64,000 bases of DNA. Source: Deinococcus grandis. GTDB taxonomy: Bacteria > Deinococcota > Deinococci > Deinococcales > Deinococcaceae. The DNA lies in NCBI RefSeq assembly GCF_001485435.1, contig NZ_BCMS01000002.1, forward strand, positions 324,162 to 388,161, read 5' to 3'. A model generated the notes under the pieces. The model ran no database searches. It was not told the DNA's origin and worked only from the letters and a program-made list of their open reading frames with translations. Within the stretch, counting starts at the first letter, position 1; every line of letters starts with the position of its first letter. Shown here one piece after another: positions 1 to 10,477 of this stretch. The translations under genes were made by a program, and so were the position numbers.

Positions 1-819
1 CCCGAACAGGCCGAACCCGGCCAGCCCCGCACCCCGAGGCAGTTCCTGACGTACGTGGCGCTGCTGCTGGGCCGCGAGAAACGCGTCGAGCGGGCCCGTG
101 AACTGCTGCACCAGCGGCGGCAGACCACCAGCCTCCTCGTTCTGGACGGCCTGTGGCAACGCTACCGTGACGGGAAACCCATCCCCGAGAGTGAACTGAT
201 CGGCCGCGCGCTGAACGGCACCCGCAAGGACAGCCCCGCCGCCACCCAGCAGGCAAGCCAGAGCCGCAGGAAGGGCGCGCAGACGCCCGCGACGCCCCCG
301 GCCCCGCCCGCCGCGCAGACGCAGAAGAAGGAAATCCAGAGAAAACAGAAGGCGCAGACCCCGAAGGCGCCGCCTCAGAAGGCCGATGCCCCGGCGCCCG
401 GCGATCCGCTGGCCGCCGAACGCCCCGAGTACCAGGACGGCTGGGGCCGCGGCCTGTCCAGCCTCGTGCCCCCCACGCACCGCCGCGCCGTCAGCCGCGC
501 CGTGCACCAGCCGCCCGGCAAACTCACGCCCGAGCAGGTACGTCTCGCGCGGCACGCGCTGGACGTGTACCGCCGCATCACCCGCGCCGGGACCCCCCCG
601 AAGAAGGTGTTCACCAGCGCCGGACCCCGCACGCCCGAAGGCTACGCCGACGCCCTGGCCCGCCTGTTCACCGACCTGGGCGTCGGGCACCTGCGCGACC
701 CGCTCGCCGCGCGCGGCCCCGCGTGGCTCCAGGCGACCTTCCCCAGCCCCCTGAAGCACTTCGAACGCACCGGCGAATTGCACCGCGACCTGGGCGGTAT
801 CCTCAACGCACTGACCTGA
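1..819 (+). CDS. Hypothetical protein, 5' end outside the window
   Basis: The reading frame is open to the left edge, so only the C-terminal part (about 272 residues) is visible and the true start lies outside. The visible protein begins with a helical stretch, passes through a long Pro/Ala/Lys/Gln-rich linker (roughly positions 230-400 of the window) that looks disordered, and ends in a compact domain of about 130 residues with a run beginning LTPEQVRLARHALDVYRR. No catalytic motif or known family is recognisable. Third-position G/C bias is strong and there is no competing frame. Function unknown. Confidence 0.75.
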   Translation, partial: PEQAEPGQPRTPRQFLTYVALLLGREKRVERARELLHQRRQTTSLLVLDGLWQRYRDGKPIPESELIGRALNGTRKDSPAATQQASQSRRKGAQTPATPPAPPAAQTQKKEIQRKQKAQTPKAPPQKADAPAPGDPLAAERPEYQDGWGRGLSSLVPPTHRRAVSRAVHQPPGKLTPEQVRLARHALDVYRRITRAGTPPKKVFTSAGPRTPEGYADALARLFTDLGVGHLRDPLAARGPAWLQATFPSPLKHFERTGELHRDLGGILNALT

Positions 820-833
820 ACGGGACTGCCAGC

Positions 834-1472
834 TCAGCCGGGCAGCAGGAACAGCCCCAGCGCACCCGTCTGGGTGTCCCCCGACCCGAATGGCCGGAAG
901 TACCGCCGGGTCAGGGCGTCCAGTTCAGCCCGGAGCTGCGTCAGTTCGTCCGGCGTGAGGCGCAGCGGGACCCAGCGCGTGACGGTATCCGCCGCCGCGA
1001 ACACCCGCGCGTACGTGTCCGCCACGCTCAGGCCCGGCAGGACCGGATCGACCTGCAACACCCCGTGGCCGAAATGGACCCGCAGGTGCAGGTCCGGTTC
1101 CGGCAGGTCCAGCCGGGCGAAGCTGCGCTCCAGATTCGCCTGGAGCGCGTGGTTCAGCCGCTCGTGCAGGTACGCGCTGAACGACGGGTACGGCGAGTCG
1201 CGGAACGGCACGTCAACCGTCGCGTGCGCCGGGGCGTAGCGGCGCACACTGCGGCCCGCGCGACGCTCGACACCAGCGACGGTCAGCAGGTCTGCCGCCA
1301 GCAGGCGCTGCACGCGGCGGTACGCCGTATTCGGTTTCGTTCCGGTCAGGTCCGCCAGTTCGGTCACGCTGCGCGGCCCCTCGTGACAGCGGGCCAGCAG
1401 CGCGCAGTGCTGGGGATCGAACAGCAGGTCGGCGCGGTTCACGCCAGCATGATCCCAGGTCTTGCCGATCAC
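834..1472 (-). CDS. Winged-helix (ArsR-like) transcriptional regulator
   Basis: The 212-residue protein has an N-terminal winged-helix DNA-binding domain (about residues 15-75) with the pattern SVTELADLTGTKPNTAYRRV, like ArsR-type regulators, followed by a C-terminal domain of unknown ligand. The GTG start at 1472 was chosen because the frame further upstream runs antisense through the serine hydrolase gene and is not credible. It is transcribed divergently from the serine hydrolase, with only 24 bp between the two starts, so the promoters must overlap and the regulator may control itself and its neighbour (inference). No clear ribosome-binding site is seen. Confidence 0.7.
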   Translation of the reverse strand: MIGKTWDHAGVNRADLLFDPQHCALLARCHEGPRSVTELADLTGTKPNTAYRRVQRLLAADLLTVAGVERRAGRSVRRYAPAHATVDVPFRDSPYPSFSAYLHERLNHALQANLERSFARLDLPEPDLHLRVHFGHGVLQVDPVLPGLSVADTYARVFAAADTVTRWVPLRLTPDELTQLRAELDALTRRYFRPFGSGDTQTGALGLFLLPG

Positions 1473-1496
1473 GTTGGCACGCGGGAGGTTCGGGGC

Positions 1497-2570
1497 GTGA
1501 CCCCATCCCTGAACCTGGACCCGCTGATCGATCAGGCCCGCCGTACCCACTCCAGCGCCCTGTGCGTGATGCAGGGCGGACACACGCTCGTGGACGACAC
1601 CTGCGGCTCGCGTGATCCGGTCGAGACCATGAGCGTCACGAAGGCCGTCCTGAGCCTCCTCGTGGGCCGCGCGGTGACGCTGGGACACCTGCCGGGCCCG
1701 GACGTGCCTGTCGCGGAGTTCTACCCCGAATGGCGTCAGGGTCGCCGCGCGCAGGTCACGCTGCGTCACCTCATGACCCACACCAGCGGCCTGCAGAACG
1801 TGCCCGCCGCGCCCGAGGAGATCTACCCCAGCCCGGACTTCGTGCAGCTGGCCCTCTGCGCGGAATTCCAGCACGCGCCGGGAGCGGCGTTCAGTTACAA
1901 CAACAAGGCGGCGAACCTGATCTGCGGCGTGCTGCGCCGCGCGACCGGACAGCACGCCGACGACTTCGCCCGCGCGGAGCTGTTCGGCCCACTGGGCATC
2001 CACGACTTCAGCTGGGCGCGTGACGCGGCGGGTACGCCGCACGGCATGAGCGGCCTGAGCCTGCACGCGCGGGACCTCGCCCGGCTGGGGCACCTGACGC
2101 TGCGCGGCGGCGAGGACCTGATCACCCCCGACTGGATTCACGCCAGCACCCGCCCCGCCACGCCGCTGACGGCACGCATGGGCCTGCTGTGGTGGACGTG
2201 GTACCCGCAGGCGATGTACACCGTCACGGACGCGCACGTGCAGCACCTGCGGGACGCACACGCCAGCCCCGGACAGATCGCGGCCCTGACCGCCCTGCGC
2301 GGCACGCACCCGCGCCACGCCATCCACGCACGGATGCAGGAGGTGGGCTTCGACCCCACGCAGGTACCTGCCGGTACCCGCTGGGTGCACGAGGACCCCG
2401 GCCCGCGCCGGGGCTGGTGTCACGACGGCTGGCTGGGCCAGTCCCTCGTGGTGGACGCGGAGGCCGATCTGGTCGCCGTGCGGCTGATCGCCGCCGACCA
2501 GCCCGGAGCGGGCATCGCCGGGAGCGACTGGCCAGACTTCATGGACGCCGTGTTCAAGCTGACCCGCTGA
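1497..2570 (+). CDS. Serine hydrolase, beta-lactamase / esterase family (class C fold)
   Basis: This 357-residue protein belongs to the beta-lactamase-like serine hydrolases (AmpC/EstB/D-aminopeptidase fold). All three motifs are visible: SVTK at residues 46-49 (nucleophile Ser46, Lys49), YNN at 134-136, and HDG at 309-311 in place of the KTG motif. LRHLMTHTSGL, typical of the family, lies between the first two. The GTG at 1497 follows a GGGAGG ribosome-binding site at 1483-1488; the open frame extends upstream but runs antisense to the regulator gene. No signal peptide is seen, so it is probably cytoplasmic. The substrate cannot be read from the sequence. It converges on the acyl-CoA dehydrogenase gene with a 4-bp gap. 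Confidence 0.85.
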   Translation: MTPSLNLDPLIDQARRTHSSALCVMQGGHTLVDDTCGSRDPVETMSVTKAVLSLLVGRAVTLGHLPGPDVPVAEFYPEWRQGRRAQVTLRHLMTHTSGLQNVPAAPEEIYPSPDFVQLALCAEFQHAPGAAFSYNNKAANLICGVLRRATGQHADDFARAELFGPLGIHDFSWARDAAGTPHGMSGLSLHARDLARLGHLTLRGGEDLITPDWIHASTRPATPLTARMGLLWWTWYPQAMYTVTDAHVQHLRDAHASPGQIAALTALRGTHPRHAIHARMQEVGFDPTQVPAGTRWVHEDPGPRRGWCHDGWLGQSLVVDAEADLVAVRLIAADQPGAGIAGSDWPDFMDAVFKLTR

Positions 2571-2574
2571 GCGG

Positions 2575-4368
<1,794 letters not shown>

Positions 4369-4431
4369 GCGCGGGCCTCCTTCTGGGAATGGTGCAGGAA
4401 TGGGGGAGAGGTGAGGGGCGGGAACCTCCCG

Positions 4432-4460
4432 AGCGTACGGGGAGTGAACGTGAACGTCAA
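4432..4460 (-). promoter_or_regulatory. Sigma-A-type promoter for the acyl-CoA dehydrogenase gene
   Basis: On the minus strand TTGACG (4460-4455), a 17-bp spacer and TACGCT (4437-4432) form a near-consensus promoter about 65 bp ahead of the ATG. The spacer contains the short direct repeat GTTCACGTTCAC (read on this strand). On the other strand TAAGAT at 4477-4482 is a plausible -10 for the quinone oxidoreductase gene, but no convincing -35 precedes it. That weak layout would suit an activator such as the MerR protein encoded downstream (inference). Confidence 0.5.
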
Positions 4461-4511
4461 CTTTGAACGCCCGCGTTAAGATGGGCGCATTCCACCCCGG
4501 GAGGACCCACC

Positions 4512-5486
4512 ATGCGCGCCCTGACCTGCACCGCCTTCGACGAACCCGAAACCCTGACCGTCACCGAGCAACCCACGCCTGGCCCCGGCCCCGGCGAGGT
4601 CCTGATCCGCGTACAGGCCGCCAGCGTGAACTACCCCGACGCCCTGATGGTCCAGGGCAAGTACCAGGTGCGCCCGCCCCTGCCCTTCACGCCCGGCGCG
4701 GAGGCCGCCGGAACCGTCGAGGCCGTCGGCGAGGGCGTCACTCACCTGACGGTGGGCCAGCGCGTCGCCGCGTTCACCGGCACCGGCGCCTTCGCCACGC
4801 ACCTGATCGCCCCCGCCGCCGCCACGCTGCCCCTCCCGGACGACCTCGACCTGAACGTCGCCGCGACCCTGCCCCTGGCCTACGGGACCGCCATGCACGC
4901 CCTGATCGACCGCGGGCAGCTGAAAGCCGGGGAGACCCTGCTGGTCCTGGGCGCTGCCGGGGGCGTGGGCCTCGCTGCCGTCATGATCGGCAAGGCCCTC
5001 GGCGCGCGCGTGATCGCGGCCGCCAGCACCCCCGAGAAACTCGACCTCGCGCGGGCGCACGGCGCGGACGAGGTCATCAACTACGAAGGCACCGACCTCA
5101 AGGCGGCCGTGGCCGAGCTGACCGGGAAGAAAGGCGTGGACGTCATCCTCGACCCCGTCGGGGACCGCTGGGCCGAGAGTGCCTTCCGCGCCATCGCCTG
5201 GGGCGGGCGCTACCTCGTGATCGGCTTCGCGGGCGGCGAGATCCCCCGGCTGCCGCTGAACCTCCCGCTCCTCAAGGGCGCGTCCATCGTGGGCGTCTTC
5301 TGGGGCGAGTACGCCCGCCGCGACCCGCGCGGCAACGCCCGCCACCTCACCCAGCTGGCCAGTTGGGTCCAGAGCGGCACCCTGAAACCCGAGATCAGCC
5401 GCACGTACACCCTTCAGGAGGCGCCGCAGGCCATGCGCGACCTGCTGGAGCGGCGCGTGACCGGTAAAGTGATCGTCACGCCGTGA
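4512..5486 (+). CDS. NADPH:quinone oxidoreductase, zinc-free MDR family
   Basis: The 324-residue protein is a medium-chain dehydrogenase/reductase of the quinone oxidoreductase (zeta-crystallin) type. An N-terminal GroES-like domain with FTPGAEAAGTVEAVG is followed by a Rossmann domain with LGAAGGVGLAAVMIG at about residues 150-165 for NADPH. The cysteine cluster of structural-zinc alcohol dehydrogenases is absent, which fits this subgroup. It would reduce quinones or enoyl-type carbonyls using NADPH. GGGAGGAC ends 5 nt before the ATG. Its stop overlaps the start of the MerR gene (GTGA), so the two are translationally coupled. Confidence 0.9.
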   Translation: MRALTCTAFDEPETLTVTEQPTPGPGPGEVLIRVQAASVNYPDALMVQGKYQVRPPLPFTPGAEAAGTVEAVGEGVTHLTVGQRVAAFTGTGAFATHLIAPAAATLPLPDDLDLNVAATLPLAYGTAMHALIDRGQLKAGETLLVLGAAGGVGLAAVMIGKALGARVIAAASTPEKLDLARAHGADEVINYEGTDLKAAVAELTGKKGVDVILDPVGDRWAESAFRAIAWGGRYLVIGFAGGEIPRLPLNLPLLKGASIVGVFWGEYARRDPRGNARHLTQLASWVQSGTLKPEISRTYTLQEAPQAMRDLLERRVTGKVIVTP

Positions 5487-6025
5487 CCACCTCCAGCCCC
5501 ACCTACTACACCACCGCCGAACTCGCCCGCGCCGCGCAGGTCACCCGCCGCACCGTCATGCACTACGCCGAACTGGGCCTCCTGACCCCCGACCAGGTCA
5601 CCGCCTCAGGCCGCGCGCTGTACGGCCCCTACGCGCTGCGACTGCTGCGCGACCTGATCGACCTGCGCGCCCTGGGCTTCACGCTGGAGGAAGCCCGCGA
5701 CGCCGTCACGCTGCGCCGCGCCACACACGACATCAAGGGGGTGTACCGCCGCGACTGGACCCGCGCGGACATCCCCATCGACGACGAGCGGCTGCGCGCC
5801 CTGCAGGTCAAGCTGCGCACCGTGCACGACGCCTATGAGCGGCAGGCGGACAACCTCGCCCGCTTCGACCGCTGGCTCACCAAACGCTTCACCGGGGGGC
5901 AGCTGCCACACGCCCACGCGGCCGCCCATGACCCCGCCGCGCCCCACACCAGCGAACCGGACGGCCCGGACCCTGACCGGCCCGACCCCGACCAGCCCGG
6001 CCCCGCCACGCCCGAACGCGGTTAG
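5483..6025 (+). CDS. MerR-family transcriptional regulator
   Basis: The 180-residue protein has a MerR-type winged helix at residues 8-75 (YYTTAELARAAQVTRRTVMHYAELGLL) followed by a coiled-coil dimerisation helix. The C-terminal tail is a low-complexity run rich in Asp and Pro (repeats of the form DPDRPDPDQP). No cysteine cluster for metal sensing is seen, so the inducer is unknown. The GTG start overlaps the stop codon of the quinone oxidoreductase gene by 4 nt. The pair probably forms an operon in which this protein senses a substrate of the oxidoreductase or acyl-CoA dehydrogenase and acts at the 4.44-4.48 kb intergenic region (inference). Confidence 0.88.
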   Translation: MTTSSPTYYTTAELARAAQVTRRTVMHYAELGLLTPDQVTASGRALYGPYALRLLRDLIDLRALGFTLEEARDAVTLRRATHDIKGVYRRDWTRADIPIDDERLRALQVKLRTVHDAYERQADNLARFDRWLTKRFTGGQLPHAHAAAHDPAAPHTSEPDGPDPDRPDPDQPGPATPERG

Positions 6026-6094
6026 CCTGACCGGGCGCCCGCCAGCGGTCCGGCCAGGGCCGACCATGGGCCTGGGAGGGAATGGGGGACAGGG

Positions 6095-6818
6095 TCAGAC
6101 GCCCAGGGTCGCGCCGCCGTCCAGTGAGGTCCGCCAGGGTGATGTGCCGCGCCTCGTCCGAGAGGAGGAACAGGACGGCGTGGACGATGTCGGCGGGCTG
6201 CGCGATCCGCCCGAGCGGAATGCCGGTGCGGTACGTCTCGGGGTCGCCGGCGATCACGCGGTCCTCGGCGCCGGGCGCGGTCCACAACTGGCGCTGCATG
6301 GGCGTGTCGGTGCTGCCGGGCGAGATGAGGTTGCAGAGCACGCCGCTCCCGGCGAGTTCCAGGCCCAGCGTGCGGGTCAGGTGCGCGGCGGCGGCCTTGC
6401 TGGCCGCGTAGGCGCCCATCCCGGTCCGCGGAACGTGCGCGGCGTTCGAGCCGACCGTGACGACCGCTCCGCGACCGCGCGCGCGCATGACTCGCGTGGC
6501 CGCGCGGGACACGAAGAACGCACCGCTGGTGTTCACCGTGAACGTGGCGTGCCAGTCCTCGTCACTCAGGTCCGTCAGGGGGCCGGGGCGCAGGACGCCC
6601 GCGACGTTCACGAGGTCCGTCAGGGGCCCCAGGGTGGCCTCGGCGTGCGCGACGGCCTGATCGGCGGCGCGCGGGTCGGTCACGTCCAGCGGGTACGGCA
6701 CGACGCCGGGCTGCGCGGCGAGGTCGGGCGGGATGGGCTGGCGGTCCGTGGCGAGCACCCGCGCGCCCCGCGCGGCGAGCGCCGAGGCGACCGCCGCCCC
6801 GATGCCCTGCGCGGCGCG
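6095..6818 (-). pseudogene. entA: Remnant of 2,3-dihydro-2,3-dihydroxybenzoate dehydrogenase (EntA/DhbA-like)
   Basis: On the minus strand the frame encodes a short-chain dehydrogenase with AAQGIGAAVASALAARGARV, the active-site segment GMGAYAASKAAAAH (Tyr and Lys present), and SPGSTDTPMQRQLW, all characteristic of EntA/DhbA in catechol siderophore synthesis. Two lesions are visible. First, the N-terminus is cut immediately before AAQGIG, so the first strand and the first Gly of the TGxxxGIG motif are gone. Second, near 6121-6125 a frameshift breaks the C-terminus: HITLADLT should continue VDGGATLGV and stop at 6095-6097, which is present in another frame. Both lesions make a functional enzyme very unlikely. 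It abuts the hmuV-like remnant head to head. Confidence 0.8.
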
Positions 6819-7211
6819 GAAGGCCGCGATATCCAGACGTTCGGCGGCGGCGAGCAGCAGCGCGTGCACCTCGCCCGGACGCTGGCGCAGCTGCACGGCA
6901 CGCCCGGCGACCGGGTGCTGCTGCTGGACGGACCCACCGCCAGCCTCGACCTCGCCCACCAGCACGCCACGCTGCGTCTCGCCCGCGACCTGTGCGCGGA
7001 AGGGGTCGGCGTGCTGGCCGTCCTGCACGACCTGAACCTCGCCGCGCAGTACGCCGACCGGGTGCTGCTGCTCGACGGCGGTCAGGTCCTGACCTGCGCC
7101 CCACCCGGGGCCGCCCTGACCAGCGAGCACATCCGCGCCGCGTACGGCCACGACGTGCTCGTCACCCGCCACCCCTGCCTGGACTGCCCGCTGATCGTCA
7201 GCGCGGGGTGA
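6819..7211 (+). pseudogene. Remnant of heme/ferric-siderophore ABC transporter ATPase (HmuV/FecE-like)
   Basis: From about 6819 the plus strand encodes the C-terminal half of an iron-transport ATPase: ABC signature region GGGEQQRVHLARTLAQL, Walker B VLLLDGPTASLDL, and the switch histidine in VLHDLNLAAQYADRVLLLDGG. The N-terminal half including Walker A is missing. The coding frame is open further upstream, but that sequence is antisense to the entA-like remnant and shows no ABC similarity. The breakpoint lies at about 6816-6822. HmuV and FecE members feed heme or ferric siderophore importers, which fits the neighbouring siderophore-biosynthesis remnant. Confidence 0.8.
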
Positions 7212-7214
7212 CCG

Positions 7215-9464
7215 TCAGCGTGGCCTGATCGCCTGGAGTCGGCCGAGCAGCTCCTCGAGGCGTTCGGGCCGCGCGAGGTGGTAGCCCTGCGCGGCGCCGC
7301 ACTCGAAGTCCCGCAGCATCTGCAGCATCGCCTCGTCCTCGACACCCTCGGCGACGGTGTGCAGCCCCAGGTCCCCCGCGAGGCGGATCGCGCTGCCCAG
7401 CAGGGCGCCGCGCGTGCCGCCCCGGGCGCTGTCGCGCAGGAACGACCGGTCGAGCTTCACGGTGTCCAGCGGCAGGTCCGCCAGCAGCGCGAGGCTGGAG
7501 TGCCCGCTGCCGAAGTCGTCCAGCGCGATCCGCACGCCGGCGGCGCGCAGGTCCTCCAGGTGACGGCAGGCGAGGTCCACGTTCTGCATGACGCTGGACT
7601 CCGTGACTTCCAGCGTCAGCAGGGTGGGCGGGGCGTTCAGTTCACGCAGGATCTCCAGCACGCGCGCGGCGAAGTCCGGGCTGAGCAGCTGGAGGGGGCT
7701 GACGTTCACGTTCACGCGCAGCGGCGCGATCTGCTGGGCGTTCCGGGCGTCCTGCACGGCGCGGCGCAGCGCCCATTCGCCCAGCGTGCCGATCAGTCCG
7801 GCGCGTTCGGCGACCGGGATGAACGTGCCGGGCGGCACGCTGCCCAGCGTGGGGTGCTTCCAGCGCAGCAGGGCCTCCATCGCCTCCCACTGGCCGGTCT
7901 GGAGGTTATGGATGGGCTGGTACAGCAGGGACAGTTCCCCGCGCGTGTCGGCGCCCTGCAGGGACGCCTCGAGCAGGTGACCGTACTGGCTCAGGCGCAG
8001 CATCTCCTCGTTGAACAGCCCGATCGGTTCGCGTTCGTCCAGCGCGTGCTGCAGCGCGATGTTCGCGTGCCGCAGCAGCGTCGGGACCGGCACGGCGTAC
8101 GGGGATTCCACGTATCCGGCCGTGAATTTCAGCGGAATCTCGGCGTCCTTGAGCTGGAAGGGACGTTCCAGTTCCCGCAGGATCACGCGGGGGTCCGGGG
8201 TGTCCCGCCCGGTCGTGATGAGCGCCAGCCCGCTCGAGGACAGCCGCGCCACGACGTGCTGCGGCCCCAGCTCGCCCAGGCGGCCGGTGATCTCGCGCAG
8301 CAGCGTGTCCACCATGGCGTTGCCGTACAGACCGCTGAGTTCCTGCAGGCGCGGCACCTCGACGATCAGGGCGCTGCGGACCGGCGTGTTGTTCAGCCGT
8401 TCGAGCAGGCCGCTGCGGGTGAACGCGCCGGTCAGCTCGTCGCGCTGCGAGCGGTCCCGCAGCTGGCCTTCACGCTCCTGGAGGTGGTCGAGCAGGGCGT
8501 TGATGGTGCGGGCCAGCAGACCCAGTTCGGTGGGGTCGCGGCCGTCCAGGCGGTGCGTGGGGTCGCGCGCGATGCGCTGCGTGTCGCGCTTGTAGCCGTC
8601 CAGGACGTTCAGGACCCGGCGGTTCAGGAACAGCATGAAGGCGGCCACGCCGATCAGGGTGGTGATCAGCATCGTCAGGCGCAGCTGCTGCGCGCCGATC
8701 AGCCCGGCGGCGTGCACGGCGCGCGGAATGCTGAGGTCCAGCGCGAGCTGCGGCGGGCCGCTGGGCGCACTCAGGGGCGAGGTGGCGCGCACGCTGTCCC
8801 CCAGGAAGCGCACCTGCGTCTCGGGCACGGGCGTGAGGCTCAGCGCCGCGCTGAACACCTGCCCCTGGTACGTGAGTTCCTGCAGCACCTGCGGCGTGAG
8901 GGTCCGGGCGAGCAGCATGACCCCGCCGCGTCCCTGCCCGTCGTCGCGGGTGATGGGGCGCGCCGCGACGATGTACGCCTGCCCGCCGCGGCGGATGACC
9001 CCGGCCGAGCCGCCGGCCGGCAGGGGGCGGGGCAGGCTGGCGAAGAAGTCCGTGACGATCGCGGTGGCGTCCACGACGCGGTTGTCCCGCAGGGTCGCGG
9101 CGGACAGCAGGCGCCCGCCAGGCGCGGCGACGCCCCAGTAGTCGACCTTGCCGCCGATGAACGTGCCGGGCACGAGGTTGGCGGCCAGGTAGCGGTCGTT
9201 GCGTCCGGCGGCGTACTCGAAGGTCTCGGTCCAGAGGCTGAAGTTCAGCACGAACAGCCCGACGCGGTCTTCCTCGGCGTGCAGGTTCGCGCGGGCGATG
9301 TCGCTGAACTGCTGCACCTGCGTGCGTTCGATACTGTTGAACTTCTCGTTCATGAAGGCGGGCAGCAGCAGCAGCAGGATCACGCCCAGCGGGATCAGCA
9401 GCGCGGCCAGCAGCGCCAGCAGTTGCAGCCGCAGCGACACCGTCAGGCCGTTCCAGCGGGTCAT
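7215..9464 (-). CDS. Membrane-bound c-di-GMP phosphodiesterase (CHASE4 - degenerate GGDEF - EAL)
   Basis: The 749-residue protein starts with a transmembrane helix (about residues 13-33) and a periplasmic CHASE4-like sensor (FVLNFSLWTETFEYAAGRND). A second membrane helix, a HAMP-like linker, a GGDEF-like domain and an EAL domain follow. The GGDEF signature is lost (ARLSSSGLAL at the motif position), so no cyclase activity is expected. The EAL domain keeps MEALLRW, NVNVSPLQL, LEVTES, DDFGSGHSSL, VKLDRSF, AEGVE and QGYHLARP, i.e. the usual metal and catalytic residues, so it should hydrolyse c-di-GMP. The ATG at 9464 was chosen because it opens the membrane helix; about 40 extra upstream codons are low-complexity. 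The ribosome-binding site is weak (AGGAC). Confidence 0.88.
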   Translation of the reverse strand: MTRWNGLTVSLRLQLLALLAALLIPLGVILLLLLPAFMNEKFNSIERTQVQQFSDIARANLHAEEDRVGLFVLNFSLWTETFEYAAGRNDRYLAANLVPGTFIGGKVDYWGVAAPGGRLLSAATLRDNRVVDATAIVTDFFASLPRPLPAGGSAGVIRRGGQAYIVAARPITRDDGQGRGGVMLLARTLTPQVLQELTYQGQVFSAALSLTPVPETQVRFLGDSVRATSPLSAPSGPPQLALDLSIPRAVHAAGLIGAQQLRLTMLITTLIGVAAFMLFLNRRVLNVLDGYKRDTQRIARDPTHRLDGRDPTELGLLARTINALLDHLQEREGQLRDRSQRDELTGAFTRSGLLERLNNTPVRSALIVEVPRLQELSGLYGNAMVDTLLREITGRLGELGPQHVVARLSSSGLALITTGRDTPDPRVILRELERPFQLKDAEIPLKFTAGYVESPYAVPVPTLLRHANIALQHALDEREPIGLFNEEMLRLSQYGHLLEASLQGADTRGELSLLYQPIHNLQTGQWEAMEALLRWKHPTLGSVPPGTFIPVAERAGLIGTLGEWALRRAVQDARNAQQIAPLRVNVNVSPLQLLSPDFAARVLEILRELNAPPTLLTLEVTESSVMQNVDLACRHLEDLRAAGVRIALDDFGSGHSSLALLADLPLDTVKLDRSFLRDSARGGTRGALLGSAIRLAGDLGLHTVAEGVEDEAMLQMLRDFECGAAQGYHLARPERLEELLGRLQAIRPR

Positions 9465-9663
9465 CGGGGGTCCTGGGGCGGAAGCGGGCGCGGCAGCATG
9501 ACGGGCAGGGAAGCTCCTTGGCGGGCGAAGGGGACGGCGGGAATTGGACGGGTGACCTTCAGTCTCAGCATAGGACGCGGGCATTTCGTGTGAGCCGCAT
9601 GTCCCCTTTCTGAATGTGGGGGCAGTGGGGGGGGGTGGGACGCAAGTCCCCCGGTCTATTCCT

Positions 9664-9681
9664 GAGTATGAACTCAGTTAT
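9664..9681 (+). promoter_or_regulatory. Probable TetR operator 1, overlapping the tetR start
   Basis: GAGT-N4-ACTCAGTTAT lies across the tetR start region. Its core is the perfect inverted repeat CTGAGT-ATGA-ACTCAG (9662-9677). The same 18-bp pattern occurs inverted at 10361-10378 upstream of the efflux operon (13 of 18 positions identical), which suggests a shared operator for autoregulation and efflux control. Confidence 0.6.
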
Positions 9682-10270
9682 GGCCAGACCCCGACAGATC
9701 AGTGACGACGCGATCGTCGCCGCCGCGCAGGAGGTGTTCCTCGAACAGGGCTTCAGCGCCACTACCGCCGCCATCGCCCGCCGGGCCGGGGTGTCCGAGG
9801 GCACGCTGTTCAACCGCTTCGCCAGCAAGGAGGACCTGTTCGTCGCCGCCATCGGCCTGGACGCCCAGGCGCGCTTTCACACCGAGCTGCTGGAGGTGGT
9901 CGGCACCGGCGAGGTCCGCCGCAACCTCGAGCGGCTGCTGCTGAACATGCTCGGGCAGGCGGCGGACCTCGTCCCGAAACTGATGGTGATGTTCTCCCGC
10001 GGGCACGATCCCTCGCATAACCCGATCCTGATGCGCCTGGGTGACCCCATGCAGGTCGCCGCGCGCAACATCGCCACCTACCTGGAGGCCGAGGCCCGCC
10101 TGGGCCGCCTGCGCCCCCTGGACGCCGAGGTCACCGCCCTGAGCATCGTGGGCGCCCTGTCGCACTACGTGCACCGCGAGCAGATGATGCCCGGCCAGGG
10201 CAGCGGCCTGGAGGCCGGACGCTTCGTGCGCGGCCTGATGGACCTGCTGTGGCCCGGCATGGCCCCCTGA
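9680..10270 (+). CDS. TetR-family transcriptional repressor of the efflux operon
   Basis: The 196-residue protein has an N-terminal TetR DNA-binding domain (DDAIVAAAQEVFLEQGFSA, then TTAAIARRAGVSEGTLFNRFASKEDLF at about residues 30-56) and an all-helical ligand/dimer domain. Two starts are possible: ATG 9668 or ATG 9680. The latter is preferred because TATGAA at 9667-9672 sits 7 nt ahead of it, the leaderless spacing used elsewhere in this window, and no Shine-Dalgarno sequence exists for either. The gene lies just upstream of, and in the same direction as, an RND efflux operon and shares an operator-like motif with it, so it probably represses both. Confidence 0.88.
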   Translation: MARPRQISDDAIVAAAQEVFLEQGFSATTAAIARRAGVSEGTLFNRFASKEDLFVAAIGLDAQARFHTELLEVVGTGEVRRNLERLLLNMLGQAADLVPKLMVMFSRGHDPSHNPILMRLGDPMQVAARNIATYLEAEARLGRLRPLDAEVTALSIVGALSHYVHREQMMPGQGSGLEAGRFVRGLMDLLWPGMAP

Positions 10271-10360
10271 CGCGGCCAGGAGCCCCCTGATGTGGACAGG
10301 AGGGCTACGCGCCGCCCCCGACGCCCGTCCTGAGACCGGAGTGAACGAGGCATGACAGTT

Positions 10361-10378
10361 ATAACTAAGTATTCACTC
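10361..10378 (-). promoter_or_regulatory. Probable TetR operator 2, in front of the efflux operon
   Basis: Read on the minus strand this is GAGT-GAAT-ACTTAGTTAT, matching operator 1. It sits in the only A/T-rich stretch (about 10355-10386) of the 207-bp gap between tetR and the first efflux gene, about 100 bp ahead of that start codon, where a promoter is expected. Flanking bases extend it to an imperfect dyad, TAAC...GTTA. Confidence 0.55.
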
Positions 10379-10477
10379 GTTAATGGTGGCAGCCGCGCGC
10401 CACCCGCCCCCCACCGGGCATCACTGCCCACCTGAACGATCACCTGCCCCCACCCCCGCCCCACCCAGAGGACCGAC

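Noticed and set aside
723..1496. In-frame 5' extension of the serine hydrolase
   Set aside because: It is antisense to the helix-turn-helix regulator and lacks domain similarity; GTG 1497 has a good ribosome-binding site.
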